This document shows, piece after piece, positions 27,349 through 37,227 of a stretch of DNA of 64,000 nucleotides. The translations under genes were made by a program, and so were the position numbers. Location of the stretch: assembly GCF_902712875.1 (NCBI RefSeq), contig NZ_LR743509.1, positions 2,928,001-2,992,000 on the forward strand. Reading direction: 5' to 3'. How positions within the stretch are numbered: position 1 is the first letter of the stretch; every line of letters starts with the position of its first letter. The stretch comes from Hyphomicrobium sp. ghe19 (GTDB taxonomy: Bacteria; Pseudomonadota; Alphaproteobacteria; Rhizobiales; Hyphomicrobiaceae). The notes beneath the pieces are model-generated. The model worked only from the letters and a program-made list of their open reading frames with translations, made no database searches and was not told the DNA's origin.

Positions 27349-28437
27349 ATGTCTCACAACACCTTCGGCCATCTTTTTCGCGTGACGACCTGGGGCGAAA
27401 GCCATGGGCCCGCTATCGGTGCGGTCGTGGACGGCTGTCCGCCCGGCATCGGGCTCGAAGAAGGAGATATCCAGGCCTACCTCGATAAACGTAAGCCGGG
27501 GCAATCGCGCTTCACGACGCAGCGCCAGGAGGCCGACGCCGTCAAAATTCTTTCCGGCGTTTTCGCGGATGCATCGGGGAAGCAGGTGACAACCGGCACG
27601 CCGATTGCGCTCGAAATCCAAAATACCGATCAGCGCTCGAAGGACTACGGCGACATCAAGGAGTCGTACCGGCCGGGTCATGCCGACTTCTCCTACGACG
27701 CAAAGTACGGCATTCGCGACTATCGCGGCGGCGGACGTTCGTCCGCGCGTGAGACGGCGTCCCGAGTGGCGGCTGGTGCCGTCGCGCGCCGGATCATTCC
27801 CGGCGTCAAAATCCGCGGCGCGCTCGTTCAAATCGGGCAGATTAAAATCGATCGCGCCAACTGGAATTGGGAAGAGGTCAACAACAATCCGTTTTTCTCG
27901 CCGGACGCGACGGCTGCCGGGCATTGGGCGGATTATCTCGACAAGATCCGCAAGTCGGGTTCTTCCGTCGGCGCGATCATCGAGGTTGTTGCCGAGGGCG
28001 TTCCGGCGGGTTGGGGCGCGCCGCTTTACGGCAAGCTCGACCAGGATCTTGCCAGCGCGATGATGTCGATCAACGCCGTCAAAGGTGTCGAGATCGGCGC
28101 GGGCATGGGGTCCGCCGAGCTGACAGGCGAGCAGAACGCGGATGAAATCCGCATCGGCAACGATGGCGCTCCGGATTTCCTGTCGAACAATGCGGGCGGC
28201 GTTCTCGGCGGCATCTCGACGGGACAGCCCGTCGTTTGCCGTTTCGCGGTGAAGCCCACCTCGTCAATCCTCGCGCCGCGCCGGACGATCGACCGGCAGG
28301 GACACGAGACAGATATCATCACCAAAGGCCGCCACGACCCGTGCGTCGGCATCCGCGCCGTGCCTGTCGGAGAGGCGATGATGGCAATCGTGCTTGCCGA
28401 TCATTTCCTGCGGCACCGGGGGCAAATCGGCGCTTAG
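27349..28437 (+). CDS. aroC: Chorismate synthase
   Basis: AroC makes chorismate from EPSP with reduced FMN, ending the shikimate pathway. The start [20 protein letters not shown] carries the first family signature. [18 protein letters not shown] and [17 protein letters not shown] are the other two. Length (362 aa) is normal. The frame is open upstream to 27211, but those residues are not conserved. The sirtuin gene follows 15 bp after the stop, in the same frame. Confidence 0.95.
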   Translation: MSHNTFGHLFRVTTWGESHGPAIGAVVDGCPPGIGLEEGDIQAYLDKRKPGQSRFTTQRQEADAVKILSGVFADASGKQVTTGTPIALEIQNTDQRSKDYGDIKESYRPGHADFSYDAKYGIRDYRGGGRSSARETASRVAAGAVARRIIPGVKIRGALVQIGQIKIDRANWNWEEVNNNPFFSPDATAAGHWADYLDKIRKSGSSVGAIIEVVAEGVPAGWGAPLYGKLDQDLASAMMSINAVKGVEIGAGMGSAELTGEQNADEIRIGNDGAPDFLSNNAGGVLGGISTGQPVVCRFAVKPTSSILAPRRTIDRQGHETDIITKGRHDPCVGIRAVPVGEAMMAIVLADHFLRHRGQIGA

Positions 28438-28452
28438 CCCGGAGGCGACACA

Positions 28453-29157
28453 ATCGCGCGTTTTCGGAACATCGTCGTTCTTACCGGCGCAGGGCTTTCG
28501 GCGGAAAGCGGACTTTCGACTTTTCGCGATCCCGACGGCATCTGGTCGAAGCATGATTTGCGGGATGTCGCGACGCCGGAAGGTTTCCGGCGCAATCCTA
28601 TCCTCGTGCACGATTTCTATAATGCCCGGCGGCGCGCGCATCGAGACGTCAAACCGAACCCCGCGCACATCGCGCTCGCCCGCCTCGAGGCGGAGCACGG
28701 GAGCGTGATGATCGTCACCCAGAATATCGACGCGCTGCATGAAGCTGCGGGTTCGAAGTCGCTGATCCATATGCATGGGGAGCTGCTCAAAGCGCTCTGT
28801 ACGTTTTGTTCCCATCGCACGATGTGGCGGGACGAGCTTCGCGTCGACACGGCTTGTCCGTTTTGCGGACTTCCCGGCGGCATGCGGCCGGACGTCGTCT
28901 GGTTCGGCGAGATGCCGTACGAGATGGGGCGGATCAATGCTCTGCTGGCGAAAGCCGATTTGTTCGTCTCTATCGGCACGAGCGGAAACGTGTATCCGGC
29001 GGCCGGTTTCGTCGCGGAGGCGGGCGCGCATGGGGCGCATACGGTCGAGCTCAATCTCGAACCTTCCGAGGGTGCGAGCCTTTTCGACGAGGCGCACTAC
29101 GGACGAGCGACGGAAATTGTCCCGGCTTTCGTCGACCGCATTCTTCGCGACGTCTAG
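28453..29157 (+). CDS. cobB: NAD-dependent protein deacylase (Sir2/CobB), probable AUC start
   Basis: This sirtuin removes acyl groups from lysines using NAD. It has the NAD motif VLTGAGLSAESGLSTFRD at about residues 8–25, TQNIDALHE, the catalytic histidine in HMHGEL, zinc cysteines CTFC and CPFC, and SIGTSGNVYPAAGF. No ATG, GTG, TTG or CTG lies between the aroC stop (same frame) and the GAGLS motif. The first legal start is TTG at 28558, which would delete the NAD site. The ATC at 28453 has a perfect GGAGG seven bases upstream and gives a normal 234-aa protein beginning (M)ARFRNIVVLTGAG. AUC initiation is therefore inferred; a sequencing error is the alternative. Confidence 0.88.
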   Translation: MARFRNIVVLTGAGLSAESGLSTFRDPDGIWSKHDLRDVATPEGFRRNPILVHDFYNARRRAHRDVKPNPAHIALARLEAEHGSVMIVTQNIDALHEAAGSKSLIHMHGELLKALCTFCSHRTMWRDELRVDTACPFCGLPGGMRPDVVWFGEMPYEMGRINALLAKADLFVSIGTSGNVYPAAGFVAEAGAHGAHTVELNLEPSEGASLFDEAHYGRATEIVPAFVDRILRDV

Positions 29158-30386
29158 CGGCGGAAAATTGCGACGACCTCGACGTGCGCGGAATAGAGAA
29201 ACTGATCAATCGGCGTGACGGATTCGATTTTGTATCCGCCGTCGACGAGGTGGCGCGCATCGCGCGCGAGCGTCGCCGGATTGCAGGACACCGCGACGAC
29301 GGTTTTCACTTTCGATTTCGTCAGTCTTTGCGACTGCGCTTCCGCGCCAGCGCGCGGCGGGTCGAATACGACGGCGTCGTGCTCGTTGAGTTCGAGCGGC
29401 GACAACGGCTCGCGGAAAAGATCGCGAACGGTTGCCGTAATCGGCTTTAAGCCGAACGCCTTTTTCGCGGCGGACGTGAGTGCGGAGATGGCAACCTTAT
29501 CGCCGTCGAACGCGGAGACGCGGGAGCGCGCCGCCAAGGGAAACGTAAATGCGCCGAGGCCGGAGAAAAGGTCCGCCACGGATTTGGCTTTCCCGACGGC
29601 ACCGACGACGCGGCGCGCGATCTCCGTTTCCGCTTCTTCCACCGCTTGCACGAAGACGCCGGGCGGCAAGATCACATCCGCGGTGCCGAACGTGAAAAAC
29701 GGATGAAGTGTCTCGACGACCAGCTCGGTTCCGACGATGAGGCGCGCGAGCTTCAGATCGCTTGCCTTCGAAGCTAGGGCGCTTCTCACTTCGGGCGTCA
29801 ATTGCCGCTCGGTTCCGGTGATCTCGACGTCGAGGCCGGATTTCGTCAGCGTGATCGCGACGCGCGCTTCCCCGCGCTTTGAGAGGAGCGGCGCAAGCAG
29901 GCTCTCGATGGCAGGAAATGCCGCGACGATCTTCGGCTCGAGAACGGGGCATTCCTCGATCGCCACGAGATCGTGCGATGACGCCTCATAGAAGCCGAGT
30001 GCGACACCGGCCGGCGTGCGTACCGCCTTCATCACCGCGCGGCGGCGTTTTCCCGCCGTTCTTTGCAAATCATCGACGACGGGGTCAAGGCCGCGCGAGC
30101 GAAACGCATCGACGACGAGATTTCGCTTCCATTCGGCGTAGGCATCGGACGCCATATGCTGAACGCTGCAGCCGCCGCACTTGCCAAAGTGCTTGCAGAC
30201 CGGGGCGATGCGTTCAGGGCTCGGCTCAAGCACGCGCAGCAGGCGCGCGCGTTCGCCATCGACTTCCGCTTCGATCCGCTCTCCTGGCAGCGTAAACGGC
30301 ACGAAGACGAGCTCGCCATCGAGGTCGGCAACTCCGTCACCTTGCGCGCCGATACGGCGGATCAAGAGTTCGCGCGCGTCAGTCAT
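29154..30386 (-). CDS. RlmD/TrmA-family RNA (uracil-5-)-methyltransferase
   Basis: This is a SAM-dependent m5U methyltransferase with an iron-sulfur cluster. An N-terminal TRAM-like region (GDGVADLDGELVFVPFTLPGE) is followed by the cluster cysteines CKHFGKCGGC and a later ECPVLEP. The SAM site is VADLFSGLGAFTFPLA, with FDPPRAGAE, and the catalytic cysteine is in VSCNPATLARD. The ATG at 30386 overlaps the tlyA stop by 8 bp. The rRNA versus tRNA target cannot be told. Its stop shares CTAG with the convergent sirtuin stop. Confidence 0.88.
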   Translation of the reverse strand: MTDARELLIRRIGAQGDGVADLDGELVFVPFTLPGERIEAEVDGERARLLRVLEPSPERIAPVCKHFGKCGGCSVQHMASDAYAEWKRNLVVDAFRSRGLDPVVDDLQRTAGKRRRAVMKAVRTPAGVALGFYEASSHDLVAIEECPVLEPKIVAAFPAIESLLAPLLSKRGEARVAITLTKSGLDVEITGTERQLTPEVRSALASKASDLKLARLIVGTELVVETLHPFFTFGTADVILPPGVFVQAVEEAETEIARRVVGAVGKAKSVADLFSGLGAFTFPLAARSRVSAFDGDKVAISALTSAAKKAFGLKPITATVRDLFREPLSPLELNEHDAVVFDPPRAGAEAQSQRLTKSKVKTVVAVSCNPATLARDARHLVDGGYKIESVTPIDQFLYSAHVEVVAIFRR

Positions 30387-31110
30387 TACGAAGTGCTCCA
30401 AGTAGAAATTCCGAATTGCCCGAGCCGCCGAGAATGGGCGACGGCATTTCTCCGACGACGGTCCACGCGGGCTGGCTTTCGATCCACGCGCGAACGCTCT
30501 CAACTGCGCCCCGACGCGCCGCCTCATCGCGCACGATGCCGCCGCTGCCGACGTTGTCGCGTCCGACCTCGAATTGCGGCTTCACCAGGACGACCATCCA
30601 GGCGCCGGGCGCCGCGAGTTGTAGTGCCGGAGCCAGCAGCTTCGTGACGGAGATAAAACTGACATCGACTGTGATCGCCGAGATCGGATCCGGCACTTCC
30701 GTGGGCGACAGGCGGCGCGCGTCGAAGTTTTCGAGCGAGATCACGCGGGCGTCGTCTCGCACGCGCGCGTGAAGCTGCGCCGTGCCGACATCGACGGCAT
30801 AAACGCGAGCAGCACCCCGTTCGAGCAAAGCTTCCGTAAAGCCGCCTGTCGAGGCTCCAACATCGAGACAGGCGCGTTTCGACGGGTCGAAGCCGAAGCG
30901 ATCGAGGGCCGCCAAAAGCTTTTCCGCTCCGCGCGAAACGTAGGCCGGAGCTGCCGAAGAAATCTCGATCGTCAGATGATCTTTCACGTCCTGCGCCGGC
31001 TTATCGCAAACGCTGCCGCCAACGAGCACGAAGCCGCGCTTGATCAGATCCTGCGCGCGGGCGCGCGATGGCGCCAGTCCGCGCGTCACGAGCATCTGAT
31101 CCAAACGCAT
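30379..31110 (-). CDS. tlyA: TlyA-family rRNA 2'-O-methyltransferase
   Basis: TlyA proteins methylate ribose in 16S and 23S rRNA. An S4-type RNA-binding N-terminus (MRLDQMLVTRGLAPSRARAQDLIKRG) is followed by an FtsJ/RrmJ-like fold. CLDVGASTGGFTEALL is the SAM motif, and VDVSFIS, VKPQFE and GNSEFLL follow. The ATG at 31110 gives 243 aa; the longer frame to 31263 is not family-like. It precedes and overlaps the RlmD-like methyltransferase. Confidence 0.92.
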   Translation of the reverse strand: MRLDQMLVTRGLAPSRARAQDLIKRGFVLVGGSVCDKPAQDVKDHLTIEISSAAPAYVSRGAEKLLAALDRFGFDPSKRACLDVGASTGGFTEALLERGAARVYAVDVGTAQLHARVRDDARVISLENFDARRLSPTEVPDPISAITVDVSFISVTKLLAPALQLAAPGAWMVVLVKPQFEVGRDNVGSGGIVRDEAARRGAVESVRAWIESQPAWTVVGEMPSPILGGSGNSEFLLGALRND

Positions 31111-31187
31111 GATCCTTTGCCAACCTAATTGACGTTGCTCTGCATCGGCCCCATCTCTGTCGACGGGAAACGATGGAGAGCACACAC

Positions 31188-31610
31188 ATGAAACCTGCAA
31201 TCTTCGCAGCGCTCGTTGCGCTGACGCTGCCGATGGCGGCCCTAGCGGACAGCGGCCGCACACCGTCTCCAGCCGGTGCGAAGGTCTTTATCATCGAGCC
31301 GAAGGACGGCGCGACCGTTTCGAGCCCGGTTACCATAAAATTCGGCATAGAGGGCATGGAGGTTGCTCCCGCCGGTTCCGAAACACCGAATAGCGGCCAT
31401 CATCATCTCTTGATCGACGCGCCCGTGCCCAACGTTGGCGAGGCGATCCCCAAAGACGATCACCACGTCCACTACGGCAAAGGTCAGACGGAAGCGTCCG
31501 TCGAACTCAAGCCAGGCAAACATACGCTGCAGCTCTTGCTCGGCGACAAGAACCACATTCCGCACGATCCGCCGGTGAAATCGGACGTCGTGACCATCAC
31601 CGTCGAGTGA
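31188..31610 (+). CDS. Secreted DUF4399 protein
   Basis: This is a periplasmic protein of about 140 aa with a Sec signal (KPAIFAALVALTLPMAALA|D). The DUF4399 core shows KVFIIEPKDGATVSSPVTIKFGIEGMEV, a histidine-rich GHHHLLIDAP, the DDHHVHYGKGQTE segment, and the HTLQLLLGDKNHIPH end. The clustered histidines could bind metal, but no function is established. GGAGAG lies about 8 nt before the chosen ATG. It is divergent from tlyA and convergent with the DoxX gene. Confidence 0.82.
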   Translation: MKPAIFAALVALTLPMAALADSGRTPSPAGAKVFIIEPKDGATVSSPVTIKFGIEGMEVAPAGSETPNSGHHHLLIDAPVPNVGEAIPKDDHHVHYGKGQTEASVELKPGKHTLQLLLGDKNHIPHDPPVKSDVVTITVE

Positions 31611-31632
31611 GGACCAACGCGGGGCCCGGCTT

Positions 31633-32001
31633 TCAGTCGGGCCTCAGCGCGTAACGGCCGGAGCCGTTGGCGAAGAGCAGCAGGAAGCCGCCCGCCATAC
31701 AGACGTTCTTCATGAAGTTCGTCGCCTGGGCTTGATCGGCAAAGTCGAAGTGAAAGACCGCCGCGCTGGCCAAGCAGAACCCCGCCAGTGCGAGACCAGC
31801 CCAACGCGAAAAGACGCCGAGCAGGACGGCGAGACCGCCGACCACCTCAAGGGCGATGACCAGAGGGAGAAGACTGCCGGGCAGCCCATGCGATTCCATG
31901 TAGGCTTGAGTGCCCGCGTACCCGGAGATCTTGTTCACGCCCGCCGTAACGAAGATTGCCGAGAGAAGTATTCGCGCAACAAGGCTCACGATCGAATGCA
32001 T
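31633..32001 (-). CDS. DoxX-family membrane protein
   Basis: This is a small four-helix inner-membrane protein. The start VSLVARILLSAIFVTAGVNKISGY is the DoxX signature helix. ALEVVGGLAVLLG and a C-terminal KNVCMAGGFLLLFANGSGRYALR match the family. DoxX proteins are linked to quinone or redox stress functions, but the role here is unknown. It lies 45 bp downstream of dxs on the same strand and may be transcribed with it. Confidence 0.85.
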   Translation of the reverse strand: MHSIVSLVARILLSAIFVTAGVNKISGYAGTQAYMESHGLPGSLLPLVIALEVVGGLAVLLGVFSRWAGLALAGFCLASAAVFHFDFADQAQATNFMKNVCMAGGFLLLFANGSGRYALRPD

Positions 32002-32046
32002 TTCATTCCCTCCGAGTCCCTAAGCCTTTGCGGCCCTCTTCTAGTT

Positions 32047-33954
32047 CTAAGCGCGTTCTCCGACGGCCGCAGCACGGCCGAGCGCCGCGAAAACCGTCTC
32101 GACGATCCCTGACGCATTGAGGCGAGCGGCTTCATACATGGCTTCCGGCTTGCCGTGATCTATGAAGACATCCGGCAGCACTTTTGAGCGCACCCGGAGG
32201 CCGCCATCGAGCAAGCCTTCGTCGGACAAGAACTGCAGCACGTGACTGCCGAAGCCCCCAATCGACCCTTCTTCGACGGTGACCAGCACCTCGTGGTTCG
32301 TGGCCAATTCGCGGATCATCTCTGAATCGAGCGGCTTCGCGAAGCGTGCGTCGGCGACCGTCGTCGAAAGCCCCGCGGCTGCGAGTTGATCGGCGGCCTT
32401 CAGGCATTCGGCAAGTCTCGTCCCGAGCGAAAGAAGAGCGACCTTCGATCCCTGACGGACGATGCGGCCCTTGCCGATCGGCAGCGGTATGCCCTCTTCA
32501 GGCAACTCGACACCGACGCCTTCACCGCGGGGATAGCGGAGCGCGCTTGGCCGATCGTCGATTTGCGCTTGCGTCGCGACCATATGGACGAGCTCGGCCT
32601 CGTCTGCCGCGGCCATCACGACAAAGTCCGGCAGGCAGGTGAGATAGGCGACGTCGAACGATCCGGCGTGCGTAGCGCCATCCGCGCCGACGAGGCCCGC
32701 GCGATCGATCGCAAAGCGCACCGGCAGCTTCTGAATCGCGACGTCGTGAACGACCTGGTCGTAAGCGCGCTGCAGAAACGTCGAGTAGATCGTCGCGAAA
32801 GGTTTGTAGCCTTCGGTCGCGAGACCAGCGGCGAACGTCACCGCATGCTGCTCGGCGATGCCGACATCGAAGGTGCGATCGGGGAATTCGTTTCCGAAGT
32901 GGTCGAGACCCGTACCCGACGGCATCGCAGCCGTAATCGCGACAACGCGTTTGTCTTTCCGGGCTTCCGCGATCAGAGCGTCGGCGAACACCTTCGTATA
33001 GCTCGGCGCATTGGGCTTCGGTTTGACCTGCGCGCCGGTGATGACGTTGAACTTGTTAACGCCGTGATACTTGTCGTCAGCGGCTTCCGCCGGGGCGTAG
33101 CCTTTGCCCTTCTTCGTCACGACATGCACCAGGATCGGGCCCTGCTGGAGATCGCGCACGTTTTTCAAGACGGGAAGAAGCTGATTGAGATCATGGCCGT
33201 CGAGCGGGCCGACGTAATAGAAGCCCAACTCCTCGAACCAAGCACCGCCTTGCCAAAGGTGCCGCGTATATTCTTCGACGCGCGCCGCCCGGCGTTCCCA
33301 CGCCTTGGGCAGAAGCTTCGCGAGCTGTTTCGCATAATCGCGCAGATGCACGTAGGTGCCGCTCGACGTGACGCGCGCGAGGTAAGCGGAGAGCGCGCCC
33401 GTCGGCGGGGCGATCGACATATCGTTGTCGTTCAGAACGACGATCAGCCGCTCATCGCGCGCGCCGGCGTTGTTCATCGCCTCGTAGGCCATGCCCGCGC
33501 TCATCGCGCCATCGCCGATGACGGCGATGACGTTGTTCGATTTGTTGCTGAGATCGCGCGCGACAGCCATGCCGAGCGCGGCGGAAATCGAGGTCGATGA
33601 GTGTCCCGCGCCGAACGGGTCGTAGGGACTTTCCTCGCGGTTCGTGAAGCCCGCGAGACCGCCCGGCTGGCGCAGGGTGCGAATACGCTCGCGGCGCCCC
33701 GTCAAAATCTTATGCGGGTACGCCTGATGGCCGACGTCCCAGATCAGGCGGTCGTCCGGCGTATTGAAGACCCAATGCAGCGCGACCGTCAGCTCGATGA
33801 CGCCGAGGCCCGCACCCAAATGGCCGCCGGTTTCCGAGACGGCGCTGATCGTCTCGTCGCGAAGTTCCGCTGCGAGCTGCGGCAGCTGATCTTCCGTCAA
33901 TTGACGCAGATCGTGCGGCGTTTGAATTCGATCAAGTAGCGGTGTCTGGCTCAC
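32047..33954 (-). CDS. dxs: 1-deoxy-D-xylulose-5-phosphate synthase
   Basis: DXS joins pyruvate and glyceraldehyde 3-phosphate, the first step of the MEP isoprenoid pathway that also feeds hopanoids. Thiamine diphosphate signatures are [14 protein letters not shown] and [18 protein letters not shown]. The transketolase central region follows ([31 protein letters not shown]), then the C-terminal transketolase domain. Length (635 aa) is normal. It lies downstream of xseB and the histone-deacetylase-like gene, the common Rhizobiales order. Confidence 0.96.
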   Translation of the reverse strand: MSQTPLLDRIQTPHDLRQLTEDQLPQLAAELRDETISAVSETGGHLGAGLGVIELTVALHWVFNTPDDRLIWDVGHQAYPHKILTGRRERIRTLRQPGGLAGFTNREESPYDPFGAGHSSTSISAALGMAVARDLSNKSNNVIAVIGDGAMSAGMAYEAMNNAGARDERLIVVLNDNDMSIAPPTGALSAYLARVTSSGTYVHLRDYAKQLAKLLPKAWERRAARVEEYTRHLWQGGAWFEELGFYYVGPLDGHDLNQLLPVLKNVRDLQQGPILVHVVTKKGKGYAPAEAADDKYHGVNKFNVITGAQVKPKPNAPSYTKVFADALIAEARKDKRVVAITAAMPSGTGLDHFGNEFPDRTFDVGIAEQHAVTFAAGLATEGYKPFATIYSTFLQRAYDQVVHDVAIQKLPVRFAIDRAGLVGADGATHAGSFDVAYLTCLPDFVVMAAADEAELVHMVATQAQIDDRPSALRYPRGEGVGVELPEEGIPLPIGKGRIVRQGSKVALLSLGTRLAECLKAADQLAAAGLSTTVADARFAKPLDSEMIRELATNHEVLVTVEEGSIGGFGSHVLQFLSDEGLLDGGLRVRSKVLPDVFIDHGKPEAMYEAARLNASGIVETVFAALGRAAAVGERA

Positions 33955-34179
33955 GGTAAACCCTTGATGCGGCGGCTATCAAATGCCGTTGTGGAAGCGT
34001 GCGGTAAACAATGATCCCTCAAAGGCGCGGTTGCATTCATAACGCCTATCTTCGATCACCCCAACTGCGGAGGCTCGTAGAGGACATAATGCGCTTGCGT
34101 GCCGCAGAGTAGTTAATACTGGGCGTTGACCCGTATCGTATCATCCGCCCGAGCCTGGCGCTATTACGCGCCGCCGGGT

Positions 34180-34458
34180 TCAAAAAGGCGCGTTTCCGTC
34201 CTTATCCAGCGGCGTCGTGCCCGTCGGCGTGCCGTCGGCTCCAAGCGTCAATTTCTCGACCTTCGCCTCCGCCGCCTTCAACAGGCGATCGCAATGGTCC
34301 CGAAGCGCTTCGCCCCGCTCGTAAATGGTGATGCTTTCCTCGAGCTCGACATCGCCGCGCTCAAGCTTGCCGACGATGGCCTCAAGCTCTTTCAGCGCGC
34401 GCTCGAACGTCATGTCCTTGATGTCGGCGAAGTTTTTTTCCGGTGCTTTCGTATTCAT
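34180..34458 (-). CDS. xseB: Exodeoxyribonuclease VII small subunit
   Basis: XseB binds XseA to form the single-strand nuclease exonuclease VII. The 92-residue protein has the expected helical hairpin: [37 protein letters not shown]. An AGGA lies before the ATG at 34458. The ATG at 34512 would overlap the upstream deacetylase gene and is not preferred. It lies between the HDAC-like gene and dxs. Confidence 0.92.
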   Translation of the reverse strand: MNTKAPEKNFADIKDMTFERALKELEAIVGKLERGDVELEESITIYERGEALRDHCDRLLKAAEAKVEKLTLGADGTPTGTTPLDKDGNAPF

Positions 34459-34495
34459 ATTGTCCTGCTTCCGGGCGTGGGGATCGGCGTGCCGC

Positions 34496-35440
34496 TCAAT
34501 GGCCTGCGTCAATCAACGCCTTTACGTGGGCTGCAACGGATTGGGCAAGCCCCGTGAGATCATATCCGCCCTCAAGCATTGAGACTATTCGCCCGCTGCC
34601 ATGGCGCCGAGCCACCTCTGAAAGGGATTCGGTCGCCCAATGAAAGTCCTGTGCGACAAGATTGAGCCCGGCGAGCGGATCTCGCTGATGGGCGTCGAAG
34701 CCTGCCGAGATCAATAGCACGTCGGGGGCAAAGTCGTGCAGCGGCCCCAGGATCCGGCTTCTGAACGCTTCCTCGAACTGTTCGCGTCCGTCGCCCGCAC
34801 GCAGCGGAGCGTTGAATATATTACCGACGCCCGTTTCCCGCAACGCACCTGTGCCGGGATAGAGCGGCATCTGATGCGTCGATCCGTAGAAGAGATCCTT
34901 ATCGGACCAGAAAATTTCCTGAGTACCGTTGCCGTGGTGCACGTCGAAATCGACGACGGCGACGCGCTCGGCACCATATTTTTTCCGCGCGTAATGTGCA
35001 GCGATAGCGACGTTGTTGAAGATGCAGAAGCCCATTGCCCGTTGGCTCTCGGCGTGATGCCCGGGCGGGCGAACCTGGCAGAAGACGTTCGCGGCCTCGC
35101 CTCGCATCACGATGTCGACGGCGTCGAGCCCTGCTCCGACGGCTCGGCGGGAGGCTTCCCATGTGCCCTTCGATGCGACCGTGTCGACGTCGAGGTATTT
35201 ATGGCCCTGTTCGATGTGCTCGATCGCCCCGGTGAGGCCAGCGATATGCTGCGCGCCGTGTGCCATGGCGATGTAGGTCTTGTCATCTTCCCTGAGCGGC
35301 GCTTCCCGGCGTTCCAGGAGTGCGAAGCTCTCGTGCGACAACGCCTCATCGATGGCCCGCATCCGGTCTGGTCGCTCGGGATGACTATTGCCGGTATCGT
35401 GATTGAGGAAAGCGTGATGGGTGATCAATGCTGTCGTCAT
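34496..35440 (-). CDS. Histone deacetylase family hydrolase
   Basis: This is a zinc-dependent HDAC/AcuC/acetylpolyamine-amidohydrolase-like enzyme. The signatures are HPERPDRM, the active-site histidines in [16 protein letters not shown], zinc ligands in [11 protein letters not shown], and [15 protein letters not shown]. Length (314 aa) fits a single catalytic domain. Substrates in bacteria include acetylated polyamines and proteins; this one cannot be assigned. The conserved neighbourhood with xseB and dxs is typical of Alphaproteobacteria. Confidence 0.9.
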   Translation of the reverse strand: MTTALITHHAFLNHDTGNSHPERPDRMRAIDEALSHESFALLERREAPLREDDKTYIAMAHGAQHIAGLTGAIEHIEQGHKYLDVDTVASKGTWEASRRAVGAGLDAVDIVMRGEAANVFCQVRPPGHHAESQRAMGFCIFNNVAIAAHYARKKYGAERVAVVDFDVHHGNGTQEIFWSDKDLFYGSTHQMPLYPGTGALRETGVGNIFNAPLRAGDGREQFEEAFRSRILGPLHDFAPDVLLISAGFDAHQRDPLAGLNLVAQDFHWATESLSEVARRHGSGRIVSMLEGGYDLTGLAQSVAAHVKALIDAGH

Positions 35441-35469
35441 ATGCTTCCGTCACTGCTCTGGTCTGAGCC

Positions 35470-36366
35470 TCACGCCAATTGCGACAGACGTGCGATCTGA
35501 ACGCCTGGAGGCGGCTTGCTTTCCGCCGGGACAAAGAAGTCGGGCGCCAACGGCATCGACTTATCGACGCGATAGGCTTCAAAATCGCGAACCGTCCCGG
35601 TCTCGTAAAGAAACGTATCGTCGATCAGGAAATGACCGGAGAACGTTTTCGCCCGTTGACTGAAGACGAGATATGCCGCGTCGGCGACGATATCAGGCGT
35701 GCGGCTCATCCGCATGAGCTTGTCGCCGCCGAGAATGTTCTGCACGGCAGCCGTCGCAATCGTCGTCCGCGGCCAGAGCGCGTTGACAGCGATGCCGTCC
35801 TTCTTCAACTCGTCGGAAAGACCCAGAACACAGAGGCTCATGCCGTATTTCGCGATCGAATAGGCAACGTGCCCGGAGAACCACTTGGCATGCATGTCGA
35901 GGGGCGGCGACAACGTCAGAATGTGCGGGTTTTCGGCGCGCTTCAAATGCGGCAGGCACGTCTTGGACGTCAGGAACGTGCCGCGCGTATTGACCGCGAA
36001 CATCAGATCGAAGCGCTTCAGTTCCGTTTTCTCGATTGGCGTCAGGGAAAGTGCGCTCGCATTGTTGACGCAAATGTCGATGCCGCCGAAGCGTTCGACT
36101 GTTTGCGCGACGGCGCGCTCGACTTCGTCCTCGTTGCGAATATCGCACTCGAGCGCAAGCGCTGCGCCGCCCGCGTCCTCGATCTCCTTCGCGGCAGAAT
36201 GGATCGTGCCTTCGAGCTTGGGATTCGGATCGACCGTCTTGGCGGCGATTGCGATGTTCGCGCCGTCCCTCGCCGCTCGCTTCGCGATTGCCAGCCCGAT
36301 GCCGCGGCTTGCCCCAGTTATGAAGAGGGTCTTGCCCTTGAGTGACGCCATTTCCGCTGCTTTCAT
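35470..36366 (-). CDS. Short-chain dehydrogenase, HSDL2-like
   Basis: This is an NAD(P)-dependent short-chain dehydrogenase with FITGASRGIGLAIAKRAA at the N-terminus, CVNNASAL, and the catalytic YSIAKYGMSL. SPPLDMHAKWFSGHVAYSIAKYG resembles the HSDL2/FabG-like subgroup, which often occurs with fatty-acid or branched-chain degradation genes. Two in-frame starts, 36366 and 36351, are possible. It lies 87 bp downstream of the enoyl-CoA hydratase gene. Confidence 0.85.
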   Translation of the reverse strand: MKAAEMASLKGKTLFITGASRGIGLAIAKRAARDGANIAIAAKTVDPNPKLEGTIHSAAKEIEDAGGAALALECDIRNEDEVERAVAQTVERFGGIDICVNNASALSLTPIEKTELKRFDLMFAVNTRGTFLTSKTCLPHLKRAENPHILTLSPPLDMHAKWFSGHVAYSIAKYGMSLCVLGLSDELKKDGIAVNALWPRTTIATAAVQNILGGDKLMRMSRTPDIVADAAYLVFSQRAKTFSGHFLIDDTFLYETGTVRDFEAYRVDKSMPLAPDFFVPAESKPPPGVQIARLSQLA

Positions 36367-36453
36367 TCCCTGCCGAATATGGAGTTCAACCTAATATGTT
36401 GGCCGCGATAACGTAAGGGGCGTCGGATCCGGCATAGGAGCACAACGCCCGAT

Positions 36454-37227
36454 CTATACCGATTTGTTGAAATTCGGAGCACGTTTTTCGATAAAGGCCG
36501 TGAACGCCTCGATCGCTTCGGGAGACCGGAGCCGCTCGCGAAAAACAGCCACCTCCTCGTCGGTCCGCTTCAGCACTTCGGCTGGATCGCCGCGCATCAG
36601 GCGTCGCGCCGACGCCAATGCTTCGGGCGGCTTCTTGGCCAAGCGGCGGGCCGCATCGAGCGCCCCCTGTTCGAGATCGGCGGCCGGAACAATCGCATTC
36701 ACAAATCCGGCGGCGACCGCGTCATCAGCCGACATCGGATCGCCGAGCGCGAGCATTGCGAAGGCGCGCGCGTAGCCCATCCGCTGCGTCATCAGCAGGC
36801 TGGAGGCTGCCTCCGGCGTCACTCCAAGATCGAGAAAGGGCGTCGCAAACATTGCGTCAGGTGCTGCGTAAACGAGATCGCAATGAAAGAGCATCGTCGT
36901 GCCGATCCCAATCGCGTTACCGCTGACCGCCGCGATCAACGGCTTCTTGATGACGGGCAACAGCCTGATGAAACGCACCACGTCCTTGCCGAGATCGCCG
37001 GTGCCTTGCGACGTCGCCAGAAAATCGGCGATGTCGTTGCCGGCGGTGAAAACTCCGTTCGATCCCGTTACGATGTGGGCTGCGATGGAACTATCGGCGT
37101 CGGCTGCTTCGAGCGCGTCGCAGAGTGCTCGATACATTGCGCCGGTCAGCGCGTTCTTCTTCTCCGGCCGCGCGATGCGAAGAACCTGAACGCCGCCGTC
37201 GCGCCAAATTGCGATTTCCGATGTCAT
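36454..37227 (-). CDS. Enoyl-CoA hydratase/isomerase family protein
   Basis: This crotonase-fold enzyme hydrates or isomerises enoyl-CoA thioesters. It has the oxyanion-hole segments PEKKNALTGAMYRAL and GSNGVFTAGNDIADF, and PLIAAVSGNAIGIGTTMLFHCD. The glutamate positions of classical hydratases are partly altered (GVTPEAASS carries one Glu), so an isomerase or other crotonase activity is possible. It overlaps the acyl-CoA dehydrogenase start/stop by four bases, an operon for acyl-CoA breakdown. Confidence 0.87.
   Translation of the reverse strand: MTSEIAIWRDGGVQVLRIARPEKKNALTGAMYRALCDALEAADADSSIAAHIVTGSNGVFTAGNDIADFLATSQGTGDLGKDVVRFIRLLPVIKKPLIAAVSGNAIGIGTTMLFHCDLVYAAPDAMFATPFLDLGVTPEAASSLLMTQRMGYARAFAMLALGDPMSADDAVAAGFVNAIVPAADLEQGALDAARRLAKKPPEALASARRLMRGDPAEVLKRTDEEVAVFRERLRSPEAIEAFTAFIEKRAPNFNKSV

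Noticed and set aside
28558..29157. Sirtuin ORF starting at TTG 28558
   Set aside because: It would remove the GAGLSAESG NAD-binding motif, which lies upstream in the same open frame.
31623..31643. GGCCCG/CGGGCC hairpin as a terminator between the DUF4399 and DoxX genes
   Set aside because: There is no U-run on either strand and it overlaps the DoxX stop region.
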